Of a stretch of 64,000 nucleotides of DNA, positions 56,600-64,000 are shown in pieces. A program made the translations under genes and the position numbers. Position 1 is the stretch's first letter; every line of letters begins with the position of its first letter. The notes below the pieces were generated by a model. The model saw only the letters and a program-made list of their open reading frames with translations, had not been told where the DNA came from and made no database searches. The stretch is taken from contig LLEU01000030.1 in NCBI GenBank assembly GCA_001567505.1, positions 1 through 64,000 of the forward strand, in the 5' to 3' direction. The DNA comes from Acidobacteria bacterium OLB17. GTDB taxonomy: Bacteria > Acidobacteriota > Blastocatellia > Pyrinomonadales > Pyrinomonadaceae.

Positions 56600-57283
56600 A
56601 TGAGAGTCTTTGGGTTAGGAATTGCGATCGCGGCTGTCCTCGGTGTTACAGGAGCATGTATCGGGCTCGAGCGAGCTCATTCGCTGCCTGAGATCCCGGT
56701 CGCAACGCCGACACCTGCGGCAAAGAATGCTCCCGCCGCTCGCGAGACAGCGGTCTTCGCCGGCGGCTGCTTTTGGGGCGTCGAGGGCGTATATGAGCAC
56801 GTAAAGGGCGTGGTTGACGTAAAGTCAGGCTACGCAGGCGGTACGAAGGAGACGGCAAATTACGAGGATGTCGGCTCCGGAACGACCGGCCACGCCGAGT
56901 CGGTTCAGGTAACATTCGACCCGTCGATCGTCACCTATGAGCAGCTGCTCTACATTTTCTTCACGGTCGCACATAACCCGACGGAGCTCAATTTCCAAGG
57001 CCCCGATCACGGCCCTCAATACCGGTCTGCGATCTTTTTTGCTGGCGACAAACAGAAACAGGCCGCGGCGGCGTTCATCAAGGCCTTGACGGATGCGAAG
57101 TTTTTCGACAAGCCGATCGTGACCGAGTTAAAGCCGCTCGACGCTTTCTATCCGGCCGAAGAATATCATCAGGACTATATGCGGCTGAATCCGGATGAGC
57201 CGTACATAGTCGTGAACGACCGGCCAAAGGTGGACCTGCTTAAGCACAGATTTCCCGAGCTCTTTCGGGAAGACCAGAAGTAA
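56600..57283 (+). CDS. msrA: Peptide-methionine (S)-S-oxide reductase, exported
   Basis: 227 residues from MRVFGLGIAIAAVLGVTGAC, a lipoprotein-type signal with C20. The catalytic cysteine is C57 in FAGGCFWG; GYAGG and HAESVQVTFDP and NPTELNFQGPDHGPQYRS complete the MsrA core. It repairs oxidised methionine, here probably in the periplasm. It converges on the TIGR01777 gene, three bases away. Confidence 0.93.
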   Translation: MRVFGLGIAIAAVLGVTGACIGLERAHSLPEIPVATPTPAAKNAPAARETAVFAGGCFWGVEGVYEHVKGVVDVKSGYAGGTKETANYEDVGSGTTGHAESVQVTFDPSIVTYEQLLYIFFTVAHNPTELNFQGPDHGPQYRSAIFFAGDKQKQAAAAFIKALTDAKFFDKPIVTELKPLDAFYPAEEYHQDYMRLNPDEPYIVVNDRPKVDLLKHRFPELFREDQK

Positions 57284-57286
57284 GCG

Positions 57287-58180
57287 TCAGGCGACCGCGT
57301 GCTCGAGAGCGGCCTTCAGGTCGGGGAACTTCCATTCGAATCCGAGGTCGGCCAACCGCGACGGAACTGCGCGTGTGCTCGAGATCAGCAGCTCGTCGCC
57401 CATTTCTCCAAGCAGCATCGAGACCGCGAATTCCGGCAGCGGAATGAACGTCGGGCGATGGAGCACCTCGCCGAGTGTCGTCGTAAACTCTTGATTTGTG
57501 ACCGGATTAGGGCTCGTCAGGTTGACGGCCCCGCGGATGTCGTCACGTTCGAGTACGAACTCGATCGCCCGCACCTCGTCCTCAAGCGAGATCCAGCTCA
57601 TCCACTGCTTACCGTCGCCGACAACTCCGCCGACACCGAATCTGAACGGTAAGAGCATGGTTGCGAGCGCACCGCCTTCCTTTGAAAGCACGATGCCGGT
57701 TCGAAGAAGCACGGTGCGGATGCCCGCGTCCTCCGCACGTCGCGATTCGGATTCCCATTCGCGCGACGTTTCCGCAAGAAAGTTGTCGCCGGCAATGCTC
57801 GATTCGGTCAATATCTCGTCATCCCGGTCGCCGTAAAACCCGATGGCGGAACCCGAGATGAATGTCTTCGGCCGCGTCTTCAGCCGCGAGAGTGCATCGA
57901 CGACGCTGCGTGTCCCTTCGACTCGGCTCCGTCGGATCGCCTCTTTTTTTTCATCCGTCCATCGCAGAGCACTGACCGATTCGCCTGCCAGATGAATGAC
58001 CGCATCGAGTCCCTCGAGCCGTTCGGGTTCGGCGAATCCATCATCGATAGTCCATTTCGTTTCACGTTCGGCCTTAGGGTCGCTCCTGCCCGCAAGAAGC
58101 AGGTCAAAGCCTTTTTCGTCAAATGACTTTGTCAGGGCTTTGCCTATCAGGCCGCTTGCGCCGGTGATCAAAATTCGCAT
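57287..58180 (-). CDS. TIGR01777 family NAD(P) epimerase-like protein
   Basis: 297 residues. Rossmann GASGLIGKAL, then AVIHLAGESVSALRWTDEKKEAIRRSRVEGTR, SGSAIGFYGDRDDE and the C-terminal domain (FSV-like SSTRAVPSRLADLGFEWKFPDL) identify the SDR family of YfcH/SULA type. The biological role is unclear. The cytochrome gene is 14 bases upstream and reads the same way. Confidence 0.9.
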   Translation of the reverse strand: MRILITGASGLIGKALTKSFDEKGFDLLLAGRSDPKAERETKWTIDDGFAEPERLEGLDAVIHLAGESVSALRWTDEKKEAIRRSRVEGTRSVVDALSRLKTRPKTFISGSAIGFYGDRDDEILTESSIAGDNFLAETSREWESESRRAEDAGIRTVLLRTGIVLSKEGGALATMLLPFRFGVGGVVGDGKQWMSWISLEDEVRAIEFVLERDDIRGAVNLTSPNPVTNQEFTTTLGEVLHRPTFIPLPEFAVSMLLGEMGDELLISSTRAVPSRLADLGFEWKFPDLKAALEHAVA

Positions 58181-58194
58181 AAAAGGTCTTGCCT

Positions 58195-58566
58195 CTACTT
58201 GCCGCCGCGAAGCTTCGAGTACACGAGGTCGGTAAGCAGCTGGCGTTCCTTGTCGGTCAGCTGCCGGTCGAACGGCGTCATTCCGTTGCCGCCATGCGTG
58301 ATCTGGTTGAAGATCTCAGCGCGCGTGTTGAATTTATGATGCGCATCGCGGAGGCTCGGGATGACCGTGCCGTTCGGCAGCACCGTGCCCTCGCCTTCGC
58401 GTCCGTGGCAAACGGCGCAATTCTGTCGAAAGAGCGTTGCTTCATACGTTTGGTCATTTGCGAGAACATACGGTTTCGACTTCGAAGATGCTCCGGATGA
58501 GCACGCCCAGGAGATTGAACTTGCAGCAATGAACGCAAGGAAAATAACTGTTCTGGAAGAAAACAT
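58195..58566 (-). CDS. Lipoprotein c-type cytochrome
   Basis: 123 residues from MFSSRTVIFLAFIAASSISWAC, with a lipobox cysteine at 22; a frame extending upstream overlaps the acyl-CoA synthetase and is rejected. Haem binds CAVCH (50-54), and GGNGMTPF supplies the axial methionine. It probably carries electrons in the periplasm. Confidence 0.88.
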   Translation of the reverse strand: MFSSRTVIFLAFIAASSISWACSSGASSKSKPYVLANDQTYEATLFRQNCAVCHGREGEGTVLPNGTVIPSLRDAHHKFNTRAEIFNQITHGGNGMTPFDRQLTDKERQLLTDLVYSKLRGGK

Positions 58567-58636
58567 CGCTGCATAAATTTTCCGCGATTGCCGGCAAATA
58601 GGCAAAGCGACGCGACACTCTAACGGTTCTCTTCCT

Positions 58637-60208
58637 TCACGCCCGCTTGAGGATCTTGCCTGTGTTCCCGATCGGGAGTTCGTCCCGAAACTCAACAAAT
58701 CGCGGATACTTGTTCGCGGCTATGCGCTCGCGGCACCATTCGATGAGCTCGGCCTCGGAGAGAGCTTCTCCCTTTTTAAGCACGACAAAGGCCTTTACTT
58801 CTTCGCCCAAACGCTCGTCCGGCACGCCGATGACGGCGACGAGCGAGACCGCTGGATGCGTAATGATCAGCTCTTCGAGTTCCCGCGGATAGACGTTATA
58901 GCCGCCGCGAAGGATCATATCTTTCTTCCGATCCACGATCGTCAGGTAGCCGTCCTCGTCGATCATGCCGATATCACCTGTGTGGAACCAGCCGTTCCGA
59001 AAGGCTTCGGCGGTCGCGTCCGGCCGCTTGTAATAACCCTTCATTACGTTCGGCCCGCGAATGACGACCTCGCCGCTTGTTCCGCGAGGAACCTCGTTAT
59101 CGTCATTGTCAAAACACTTGACGTCAACGCCGAAGATCGACTGGCCGACCGTGCCGGGCTTTGAAGGCCGCTGCATATGATTGAACGTCGCAAGCGGCGA
59201 AGTTTCCGAAAGGCCGTAGCCTTCGAGAACGCGGACGTTGAAGCGCTTCTCGAACGCCTTCATCACATCGAGCGGCATCGGTGCCCCGCCTGACTTCGCA
59301 ACGCTCATATTCTCGGCGATCGAGGTCGTGTCGTAGTCGTTCTGCTCCGCGTAATTGAGCAGTGCCCAGTACATCGTCGGCACGCCGACCCACGAATTCA
59401 CCTTTTCCGCCGCCATCGTGTCGAGCGTCATTTTTGGCTCGAAACGCGGCAGCAGAACGATGCGGTCGCCTGCATAAAGGCCCGTGTTCATCTGAACGGT
59501 CTGCCCCGTGGTATGAAAAAGAGGCAGCGTAATAAGCGAAGTTTTCTGCTCGCCGCAATTTTGTGTGCGGCCGGCCATCATTATCTCGTGGGTCGCGATG
59601 ACGTTCGACCAGATGTTCAGATGCGTCAGTTCGGCGCCTTTCGGCTGTCCGGTCGTCCCCGATGTGTAGAGGATCGCGCACGTGTCGTCGGGCGAGGTCG
59701 CACGCATTTCGAAAACAGGGGTTTCGTTCGCGATGAACGAGTTGAATAGCGTGATGCCATCGCTGTCCGGCGTTTCGGCCTGCGGGTTCGGCAACGCGAT
59801 CAGATGTTCGCAGGCCTCGACGTTTCGGAACGCTTCGCTTGCACGGGCGAGCATCGGCAGCTCATCGGTTCCCTGGAATGCAAAGATCGCTTTCGCCTCG
59901 GAATCGCGAAGATGATATTCGATCTCGTTCGCTTTAAAAAGCACGCAGAGCGGCACGACCGCGGCACCGCACTTTACGATCCCGAAATAGATGATCGGGA
60001 AGTACGGGAGGTTCGGGCACATCAAGGCAACGTTGTCGCCGATGCCGTAGCCGAGACGCGAGAGTGCGTTCGCGACTCGCGACGACGCTTCGTCTAGTTC
60101 GCGATACGTTATCCGTTGCGGGCCGCAGACGATCGCTTCGTTGTCAGGGGTAAGCTTCGCATTTTGCGTCAGGATCGAAGCTAGATTGAATTTTGTTGCT
60201 GAGATCAT
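58637..60208 (-). CDS. Long-chain fatty-acid-CoA ligase family (ANL enzyme)
   Basis: 523 residues of the adenylate-forming type: P-loop YTSGTTGQPKGAELTH, the A5 region GYGLSETSP, and the A8 stretch HTGDIGMIDEDGYLTIVDRKKDMIL, with A10 lysine in PIGNTGKILKR. It activates carboxylates with ATP and CoA; chain length or aromatic preference cannot be read by eye. Its ATG overlaps the NadB stop by ATGA. Confidence 0.92.
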   Translation of the reverse strand: MISATKFNLASILTQNAKLTPDNEAIVCGPQRITYRELDEASSRVANALSRLGYGIGDNVALMCPNLPYFPIIYFGIVKCGAAVVPLCVLFKANEIEYHLRDSEAKAIFAFQGTDELPMLARASEAFRNVEACEHLIALPNPQAETPDSDGITLFNSFIANETPVFEMRATSPDDTCAILYTSGTTGQPKGAELTHLNIWSNVIATHEIMMAGRTQNCGEQKTSLITLPLFHTTGQTVQMNTGLYAGDRIVLLPRFEPKMTLDTMAAEKVNSWVGVPTMYWALLNYAEQNDYDTTSIAENMSVAKSGGAPMPLDVMKAFEKRFNVRVLEGYGLSETSPLATFNHMQRPSKPGTVGQSIFGVDVKCFDNDDNEVPRGTSGEVVIRGPNVMKGYYKRPDATAEAFRNGWFHTGDIGMIDEDGYLTIVDRKKDMILRGGYNVYPRELEELIITHPAVSLVAVIGVPDERLGEEVKAFVVLKKGEALSEAELIEWCRERIAANKYPRFVEFRDELPIGNTGKILKRA

Positions 60209-61776
60209 AGTGCGCTTGCGCCCATTTCTGTATCTACCGGTTCTGTCGAGATCGACTCACCTAGCTGCTGTATCGAGTGAACGAGAAACTCGTCGCGGCG
60301 GTCGGGAAAATCGGTGCGAAAATGGCCGCCGCGAGATTCTTCACGCCATAATGCAGCGACAGCGACGAGTTTTGCAAGCGTGACGAAATTACGTGAGCGA
60401 GATCCCAGGTCCGATGCGAGCATTTGGTCGAATTCCTCGATAGCCCGTCCGAGCGATCCGCGCTCGCGGAGGATGCCGACCCGCTCCCACATAATGCGCT
60501 TTACGCGCTTTCGAACGGCGACGATCGTGGTGTCGGGCGGCGATGGCGGTTCTGCCGCGATCTCGAATGCGGATGCATCGATACCGGACGAATCGGCGAA
60601 GGCAGCCTCGCCTGCTCGTGCCCCGAAGACAAGGCCTTCGAGCAGGGAATTCGACGCGAGGCGATTTGCGCCGTGAACACCCGTGCACGTCACTTCGCCT
60701 GCTGCATAAAGTCCCGGCAGCGAACTGCGGCCATCGAGATCGGTGCGAATTCCGCCCATAAAATAATGCGACGCCGGCGAAACGGGAAGCGGATCCTTCG
60801 TGATGTCGAGTCCGTAAGCAAGGCAGGTCTCGAAGATCTTCGGGAAGCGATGCCGCAGGAATTTCCCGTCGAGGGCGGTCATATCGAGGAAGACGGTGCG
60901 CGTGCCCGTCTTTCGCATTTCGAGAATGATCGAGCGGGCGACGATGTCTCGCGGTGCAAGCTCGGCACGCTCGTCGTAGCCGGGCATAAAGCGTTCGCCG
61001 TACCGATTTCGCAGTATGCCGCCCTCGCCGCGCATGGCTTCCGATAGCAGGAATCGCGGAGCGTTCTCCAAACTCAATGCCGTCGGGTGGAACTGAACGA
61101 ACTCGATATCGGCGATCTTTGCACCGGCAAGGTATGCCATCGACATCCCGTCACCGGTCGCAACGCCCGGATTCGTCGTGTGCAGGTAGAGTTGGCCCGC
61201 ACCGCCCGTACAGGCGATGACCGCACGGCCAACGATCTCACGCGGAGCCCGCAAGATCGGATCGAGAAATCGGACCCCGACGCATCGTCCATTCGAGACG
61301 ATCAGTTTCTCGGTTGTCGCAAATGGCGTGAGGTTAATGAGCGGTTCGGCGCCCGCACGAGCGATCAGCGAACGGACGAACTCGGCGCCGGTCGAATCCC
61401 CGTGTGCGTGCAGGATGCGGCGTCGCGAATGTGCGGCTTCCTGAGTGAAGATGAGCTTGCCGCCCTCGCGATCGAACTCGGTGCCCCAGTCGATAAGTTG
61501 TTTTACGTAGCGTGTGCCTTCGCGGACGAGCGTTTCGACTGCCGAGACGTCGCAAAGGCCGGCTCCGGCGACGAGCGTATCTTCTTCGTGGAGTTCGGCA
61601 TTGTCGTCCTCGGCGAGTACGACCGCAACGCCGCCCTGAGCGTATTCGGTGTTGGATTCGCTCGTCTTGTCCTTTGTGAGGACTGAAACGCGTGCCCCCT
61701 TTTCTGCCAACGCGATCGCGGCGCGCAACCCCGCAACACCACTGCCGATGACGATAAAGTCAGTCGCAAGAGACAT
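60205..61776 (-). CDS. nadB: L-aspartate oxidase
   Basis: 523 residues. The FAD loop GSGVAGLRAAIAL and the aspartate-oxidase stretch NTEYAQGGVAVVL are clear; SHYFMGGIRTDLDGRSSLPGLYAAGEVTCTGVHGANRLASNSLLEGLVFG is the flavin/active site. It makes iminoaspartate for de novo NAD synthesis; NadA and NadC are not in view. The succinate dehydrogenase flavoprotein is excluded by these motifs. A structured leader precedes it. Confidence 0.95.
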   Translation of the reverse strand: MSLATDFIVIGSGVAGLRAAIALAEKGARVSVLTKDKTSESNTEYAQGGVAVVLAEDDNAELHEEDTLVAGAGLCDVSAVETLVREGTRYVKQLIDWGTEFDREGGKLIFTQEAAHSRRRILHAHGDSTGAEFVRSLIARAGAEPLINLTPFATTEKLIVSNGRCVGVRFLDPILRAPREIVGRAVIACTGGAGQLYLHTTNPGVATGDGMSMAYLAGAKIADIEFVQFHPTALSLENAPRFLLSEAMRGEGGILRNRYGERFMPGYDERAELAPRDIVARSIILEMRKTGTRTVFLDMTALDGKFLRHRFPKIFETCLAYGLDITKDPLPVSPASHYFMGGIRTDLDGRSSLPGLYAAGEVTCTGVHGANRLASNSLLEGLVFGARAGEAAFADSSGIDASAFEIAAEPPSPPDTTIVAVRKRVKRIMWERVGILRERGSLGRAIEEFDQMLASDLGSRSRNFVTLAKLVAVAALWREESRGGHFRTDFPDRRDEFLVHSIQQLGESISTEPVDTEMGASAL

Positions 61777-61850
61777 TAAGGAGACTTTACCAAATTGCTC
61801 TCAGCCTTTCGACCTGAGAGGAGGCTCCCTCGCTAGCAGTCTGGCTTGTC
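61777..61850 (-). promoter_or_regulatory. Structured leader upstream of nadB
   Basis: On the minus strand two hairpins precede the ATG: GAGG-GAG-CCTC, then CTCTCAG/CTGAGAG (61798-61820) with loop GTCGAAAGG. No good Shine-Dalgarno is seen. NAD+-I (nadA motif) riboswitches occur in Acidobacteria upstream of NAD genes, and the CGAAAGGC loop is reminiscent, but the rest does not clearly match. Confidence 0.3.
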
Positions 61851-61875
61851 CCGAGCGATCGTCGGCTTTTCGAAG

Positions 61876-61924
61876 AAAAAGCACCCTGACAAGTCGATCT
61901 CGCGACTATATCAGGGTGCTTTTC
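61876..61924. terminator. Bidirectional terminator between nadB and the LysM gene
   Basis: Stem AAAAGCACCCTGA pairs perfectly with TCAGGGTGCTTTT, and an inner GTCG/CGAC forms inside the loop. The LysM gene ends at 61944 (leftward), so this terminates it; A- and T-rich arm ends allow both directions. Confidence 0.88.
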
Positions 61925-61943
61925 TCGAATCAAGAAAATTCCG

Positions 61944-62318
61944 TTAAACCGGTATCTTCAGGACCTGGCCCGGATAGATCTTGTCCGGGTCGTTAAGGAT
62001 GTCGCGATTTGCGTCCCAGATCGATTTCCAGGCAATGCCGTAGTGTTTGCCGATCTTCGAGAGGCTGTCGCCGGATTCGACCGTGTAGGTCGTGCCCGAA
62101 CCGCCTGCCTGCCCGACGCTGATGTTCAAGATCAGGTCGTTCGAGCGGAATTCGGGGTCGAGCCTTTCGTACTCATCCCAGAGCTGCGTTTTTGCCTCTT
62201 CGCTCGGAGCAACGCCCGTTACGACGAGGGTTCCGTTGTCGCCTTCGCTAAGCTCGTAGGTCGTGCCGTTCTGGTTGGCAAGCTCAAGCAGCGTTTGATA
62301 TTTTTCCTGTGCTGACAT
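61944..62318 (-). CDS. LysM-domain protein
   Basis: 124 residues: an N-terminal ~65-residue BON-like part (TLVVTGVAPSEEAKTQLWDEYERLDP) and a C-terminal LysM domain (TYTVESGDSLSKIGKHYGIAWKSIWDANRDILNDPDKIYPGQVLKIPV). No signal peptide is seen. It resembles the cytoplasmic BON-LysM potassium-binding Kbp (YgaU) of E. coli in layout. An AGGAGGAT ribosome site precedes the ATG, 18 bases after the BON lipoprotein gene. Confidence 0.88.
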   Translation of the reverse strand: MSAQEKYQTLLELANQNGTTYELSEGDNGTLVVTGVAPSEEAKTQLWDEYERLDPEFRSNDLILNISVGQAGGSGTTYTVESGDSLSKIGKHYGIAWKSIWDANRDILNDPDKIYPGQVLKIPV

Positions 62319-62336
62319 AATTCTTATCCTCCTGCT

Positions 62337-62819
62337 TTATTTGCCTTTCTTTAGCTGATTGTCGATGCCGGTAATGCCTGCCTGCTGAATCGTCTGGACG
62401 CAGGTTACGTATTTTGCAGCGGGAACCTCGCCCGTGACGGTAACTTTACCGTTCGAGACAGCGACGGCTGCTCCCGAGCATCCAGCGGCCTTGAGTGCGT
62501 CATTCAGCTTTGCGGTAAGTGCCGGATCCGGAGCGGACGGTGTCGCGACCGGAAGGGGCTTGGTCGTAAGGTTGTTCGTTACGCTCTTGATGCCTTCGAC
62601 CGATTTGACCGACGCTTCGGCCTTATTCTTGACCGTGATATCGCCGACCTCGCCCGTGAGCGTCGCAACGCCGTCTTTGACCGCTACGGTCACGCCCGTG
62701 ACCTTATCGGCAGCGAGCTTATCATTCGCCGCCTTTGCAAGGTCGGCGTCCGATTTGCCGCACGCGCTCAGAAAAAGGGCGAGCGCAAGTGTGAAAACTG
62801 TAAGTACTTTTATCTTCAT
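62337..62819 (-). CDS. Lipoprotein with two BON domains
   Basis: 160 residues. Lipobox FLSAC at about residue 20; then a BON domain (GVTVAVKDGVATLTGEVGDITVKNKAEASVKSVEGIKSVTNNL) and a second half-domain (GAAVAVSNGKVTVTGEVPAAKYVTCVQTIQQAGITGIDNQL). BON proteins bind membranes or envelope components. It reads toward the LysM protein, which also carries a BON-like part, so the two may work together in the envelope. Confidence 0.88.
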   Translation of the reverse strand: MKIKVLTVFTLALALFLSACGKSDADLAKAANDKLAADKVTGVTVAVKDGVATLTGEVGDITVKNKAEASVKSVEGIKSVTNNLTTKPLPVATPSAPDPALTAKLNDALKAAGCSGAAVAVSNGKVTVTGEVPAAKYVTCVQTIQQAGITGIDNQLKKGK

Positions 62820-63012
62820 TTTTCCTCCAATGGATCTTTTTGATACGACGCGCAGAACATACGGCCGGATCTAATACGGCATACCCTTCCGCGCAAAACA
62901 AAACAGAATTCTTATTGTCCGCGGCATAAATGCCGCCGGACGCTTTTGATGATCCTGTATCAAGAATTGTGGGCAAAAAGTCTGAAATTAGCAAGCGAAA
63001 ATTTTCGGCCCC

Positions 63013-63543
63013 TTAATTTTGGCCGTCGTGATCGAAGAACTCTTCGCGGATCTGTCGGGCGATCTCGAAAGACGTCAGCTCAGGCCGCACGACGAAATGC
63101 CATTCCGCAAGACAGTATGTTTTTTGCCGTTCATTGAACAGCCGCTCTGCTGAATCTCGGTCACGGGCGAGCGGGCGTGTCTTTCGCGAGAACGCGATGT
63201 TCAGCCAGCAATGCTCGAAGCTCGCCTCGAGCCAAAGTGCGGTGTAGCCGTACTCTCGAAGCAGCTCTCGATTCCGCTCGATCGTCCAAGTGCCGCCACC
63301 GAGTGATAGTATCGGTGCGGGCTCATTTGCAAGGAGTTTAGCGAGCGCGGCCGTCTCGATCCTTCGATAGGCAGGTTCGCCGTCGCTATCCAGGATCCGG
63401 GCGATCGGACGGCCCTCGGAGGCCTCTATGTAGCTATCGAGATCGACACGCCGAGAGCCGGAGAGATTGGCTAAATGCCGAGCTACGCTCGACTTTCCAA
63501 CACCCATAAATCCCGTCAAGGCTATGCGCTTAGATCCGCTCAT
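63013..63543 (-). CDS. aroK: Shikimate kinase
   Basis: 176 residues. Walker A is GFMGVGKSS (11-19), with DLDSYIE, a shikimate-site arginine region (YRRIE, SLGGGTW) and RKTRPL, all as in AroK/AroL. It phosphorylates shikimate in the chorismate pathway. The EPSP synthase gene upstream ends 17 bases before it, giving an aro operon. Confidence 0.94.
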   Translation of the reverse strand: MSGSKRIALTGFMGVGKSSVARHLANLSGSRRVDLDSYIEASEGRPIARILDSDGEPAYRRIETAALAKLLANEPAPILSLGGGTWTIERNRELLREYGYTALWLEASFEHCWLNIAFSRKTRPLARDRDSAERLFNERQKTYCLAEWHFVVRPELTSFEIARQIREEFFDHDGQN

Positions 63544-63560
63544 CGTTGTCTGCTGACGCT

Positions 63561-64000
63561 CTAGGTTACGACACTATCGAGCGCATCGAAAAAGCCGGGA
63601 AACGAAATTTCACAAGCTTCGTGTCCTCGGATCGTCGTTTCGCCTTCCGCAAAAAGGCCCGCGACGGCGAACGCCATCGCGATCCTGTGATCGCCGAAGC
63701 TCTCGATCACGGCTCCTTGAGGCTGCCCGGGATGCACGCGGAACCCGTCATCGAACTCGTCCACGTCGATCTTCATTCTCCACAGGCCTTCGACGACCGC
63801 GGCGATCCGATCGGTCTCTTTTACGCGGAGCTCCCCGGCATCTCGGATCTCCAGCCCGTTCGGCAGCTGCGTCCCGAGGACCGCGAGGATCGGGATCTCG
63901 TCGATGACGTTCGGGATGATCGGGCCGTTGATGAGCGAGAGTCCGTGGCCGCCGATCCCGCCTTCGCATATGAGATCGCCCACGGGCTCACCTGAATCTT
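63561..64000 (-). CDS. aroA: 3-phosphoshikimate 1-carboxyvinyltransferase (EPSP synthase), C-terminal part
   Basis: The frame enters from the right edge, with [12 protein letters not shown] near the boundary, and runs to the stop at 63561. The family marks are [15 protein letters not shown] (the LRVKESDR-type motif), [14 protein letters not shown] and the closing SFPGFFDAL. About 145 residues are visible. It makes EPSP from shikimate 3-phosphate and PEP, the step after AroK. Confidence 0.94.
   Translation of the reverse strand, partial: DSGEPVGDLICEGGIGGHGLSLINGPIIPNVIDEIPILAVLGTQLPNGLEIRDAGELRVKETDRIAAVVEGLWRMKIDVDEFDDGFRVHPGQPQGAVIESFGDHRIAMAFAVAGLFAEGETTIRGHEACEISFPGFFDALDSVVT

Noticed and set aside
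61798-61880. Glycine riboswitch upstream of nadB
   Set aside because: CTCTCAGG is reminiscent, but the paired aptamer layout and conserved core are missing and the gene is not glycine-related.

Overview
The window looks like a piece of an Acidobacteriota chromosome, most likely class Blastocatellia (subdivision 4). This is inferred from gene content: an Oar-like TonB receptor with a carboxypeptidase-regulatory domain, large secreted M36 proteases with FG-GAP repeats, paired DUF4097 proteins, a Tes-like radical SAM enzyme, and moderately high G+C. There is no rRNA, CRISPR array, insertion sequence or prophage. One tRNA (Pro, CGG) is present. The region is chromosomal core plus a catabolic island.

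Layout. 1-5.5 kb: two tandem M36 (fungalysin-type) protease genes, the left one cut by the window edge. 5.7-16.5 kb: housekeeping genes (DinG-type helicase, QueD, tRNA-Pro, DedA, Pcm, SurE, S21, a huge HEAT-like secreted protein, an FtsB-like protein, a phosphohexomutase). 17-19 kb: a Tes/MJ0619-like radical SAM enzyme, a candidate for membrane-spanning lipid synthesis. 19.4-26.9 kb: a TonB receptor, then a mini-operon of a 46-aa membrane protein, a sodium symporter and a frameshifted PIG-L deacetylase. 27-30 kb: ArgH-type lyase and CysS. 30.1-34 kb: ECF sigma factor, zinc-finger anti-sigma factor, two DUF4097 surface proteins and dCTP deaminase. 34-36 kb: a Cys-rich secreted protein behind a promoter whose spacer contains ten consecutive G, then a secreted P1 peptidase. 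36.1-39.3 kb: an unusual three-gene operon (zinc-ribbon membrane protein, zinc-ribbon M48-like protein lacking its first zinc histidine, and a very acidic protein with seven 13-residue DxDGDG repeats).

39.4-56.5 kb is a nearly complete kynurenine catabolic island spread over both strands: formamidase, kynurenine 3-monooxygenase, kynureninase, 3-hydroxyanthranilate dioxygenase, ACMS decarboxylase, aminomuconate semialdehyde dehydrogenase and a RidA-type 2-aminomuconate deaminase. Together these would take N-formylkynurenine to 4-oxalocrotonate-level intermediates. Tryptophan 2,3-dioxygenase is not in the window. Interleaved are a PLP decarboxylase (frameshifted), an AhpD-like protein, a secreted S15-type hydrolase, a MazF toxin-antitoxin pair placed 3 bp ahead of the dioxygenase, and a nucleotidyltransferase with a small partner. 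NadB (aspartate oxidase) lies further right, so NAD is probably made from aspartate and the kynurenine route is for degradation.

56.6-64 kb: MsrA, a TIGR01777 oxidoreductase, a c-type cytochrome, an acyl-CoA synthetase, NadB, LysM and BON proteins, AroK and the C-terminal part of AroA.

Four genes carry a single-base frameshift (around 1090, 24890, 38580 and 47444) and a fifth locus (about 41.2 kb) may. All lie in otherwise intact genes, so residual sequencing or assembly indels are the simplest explanation, except that the seven-T run at 1086-1092 could also be a slippage switch.
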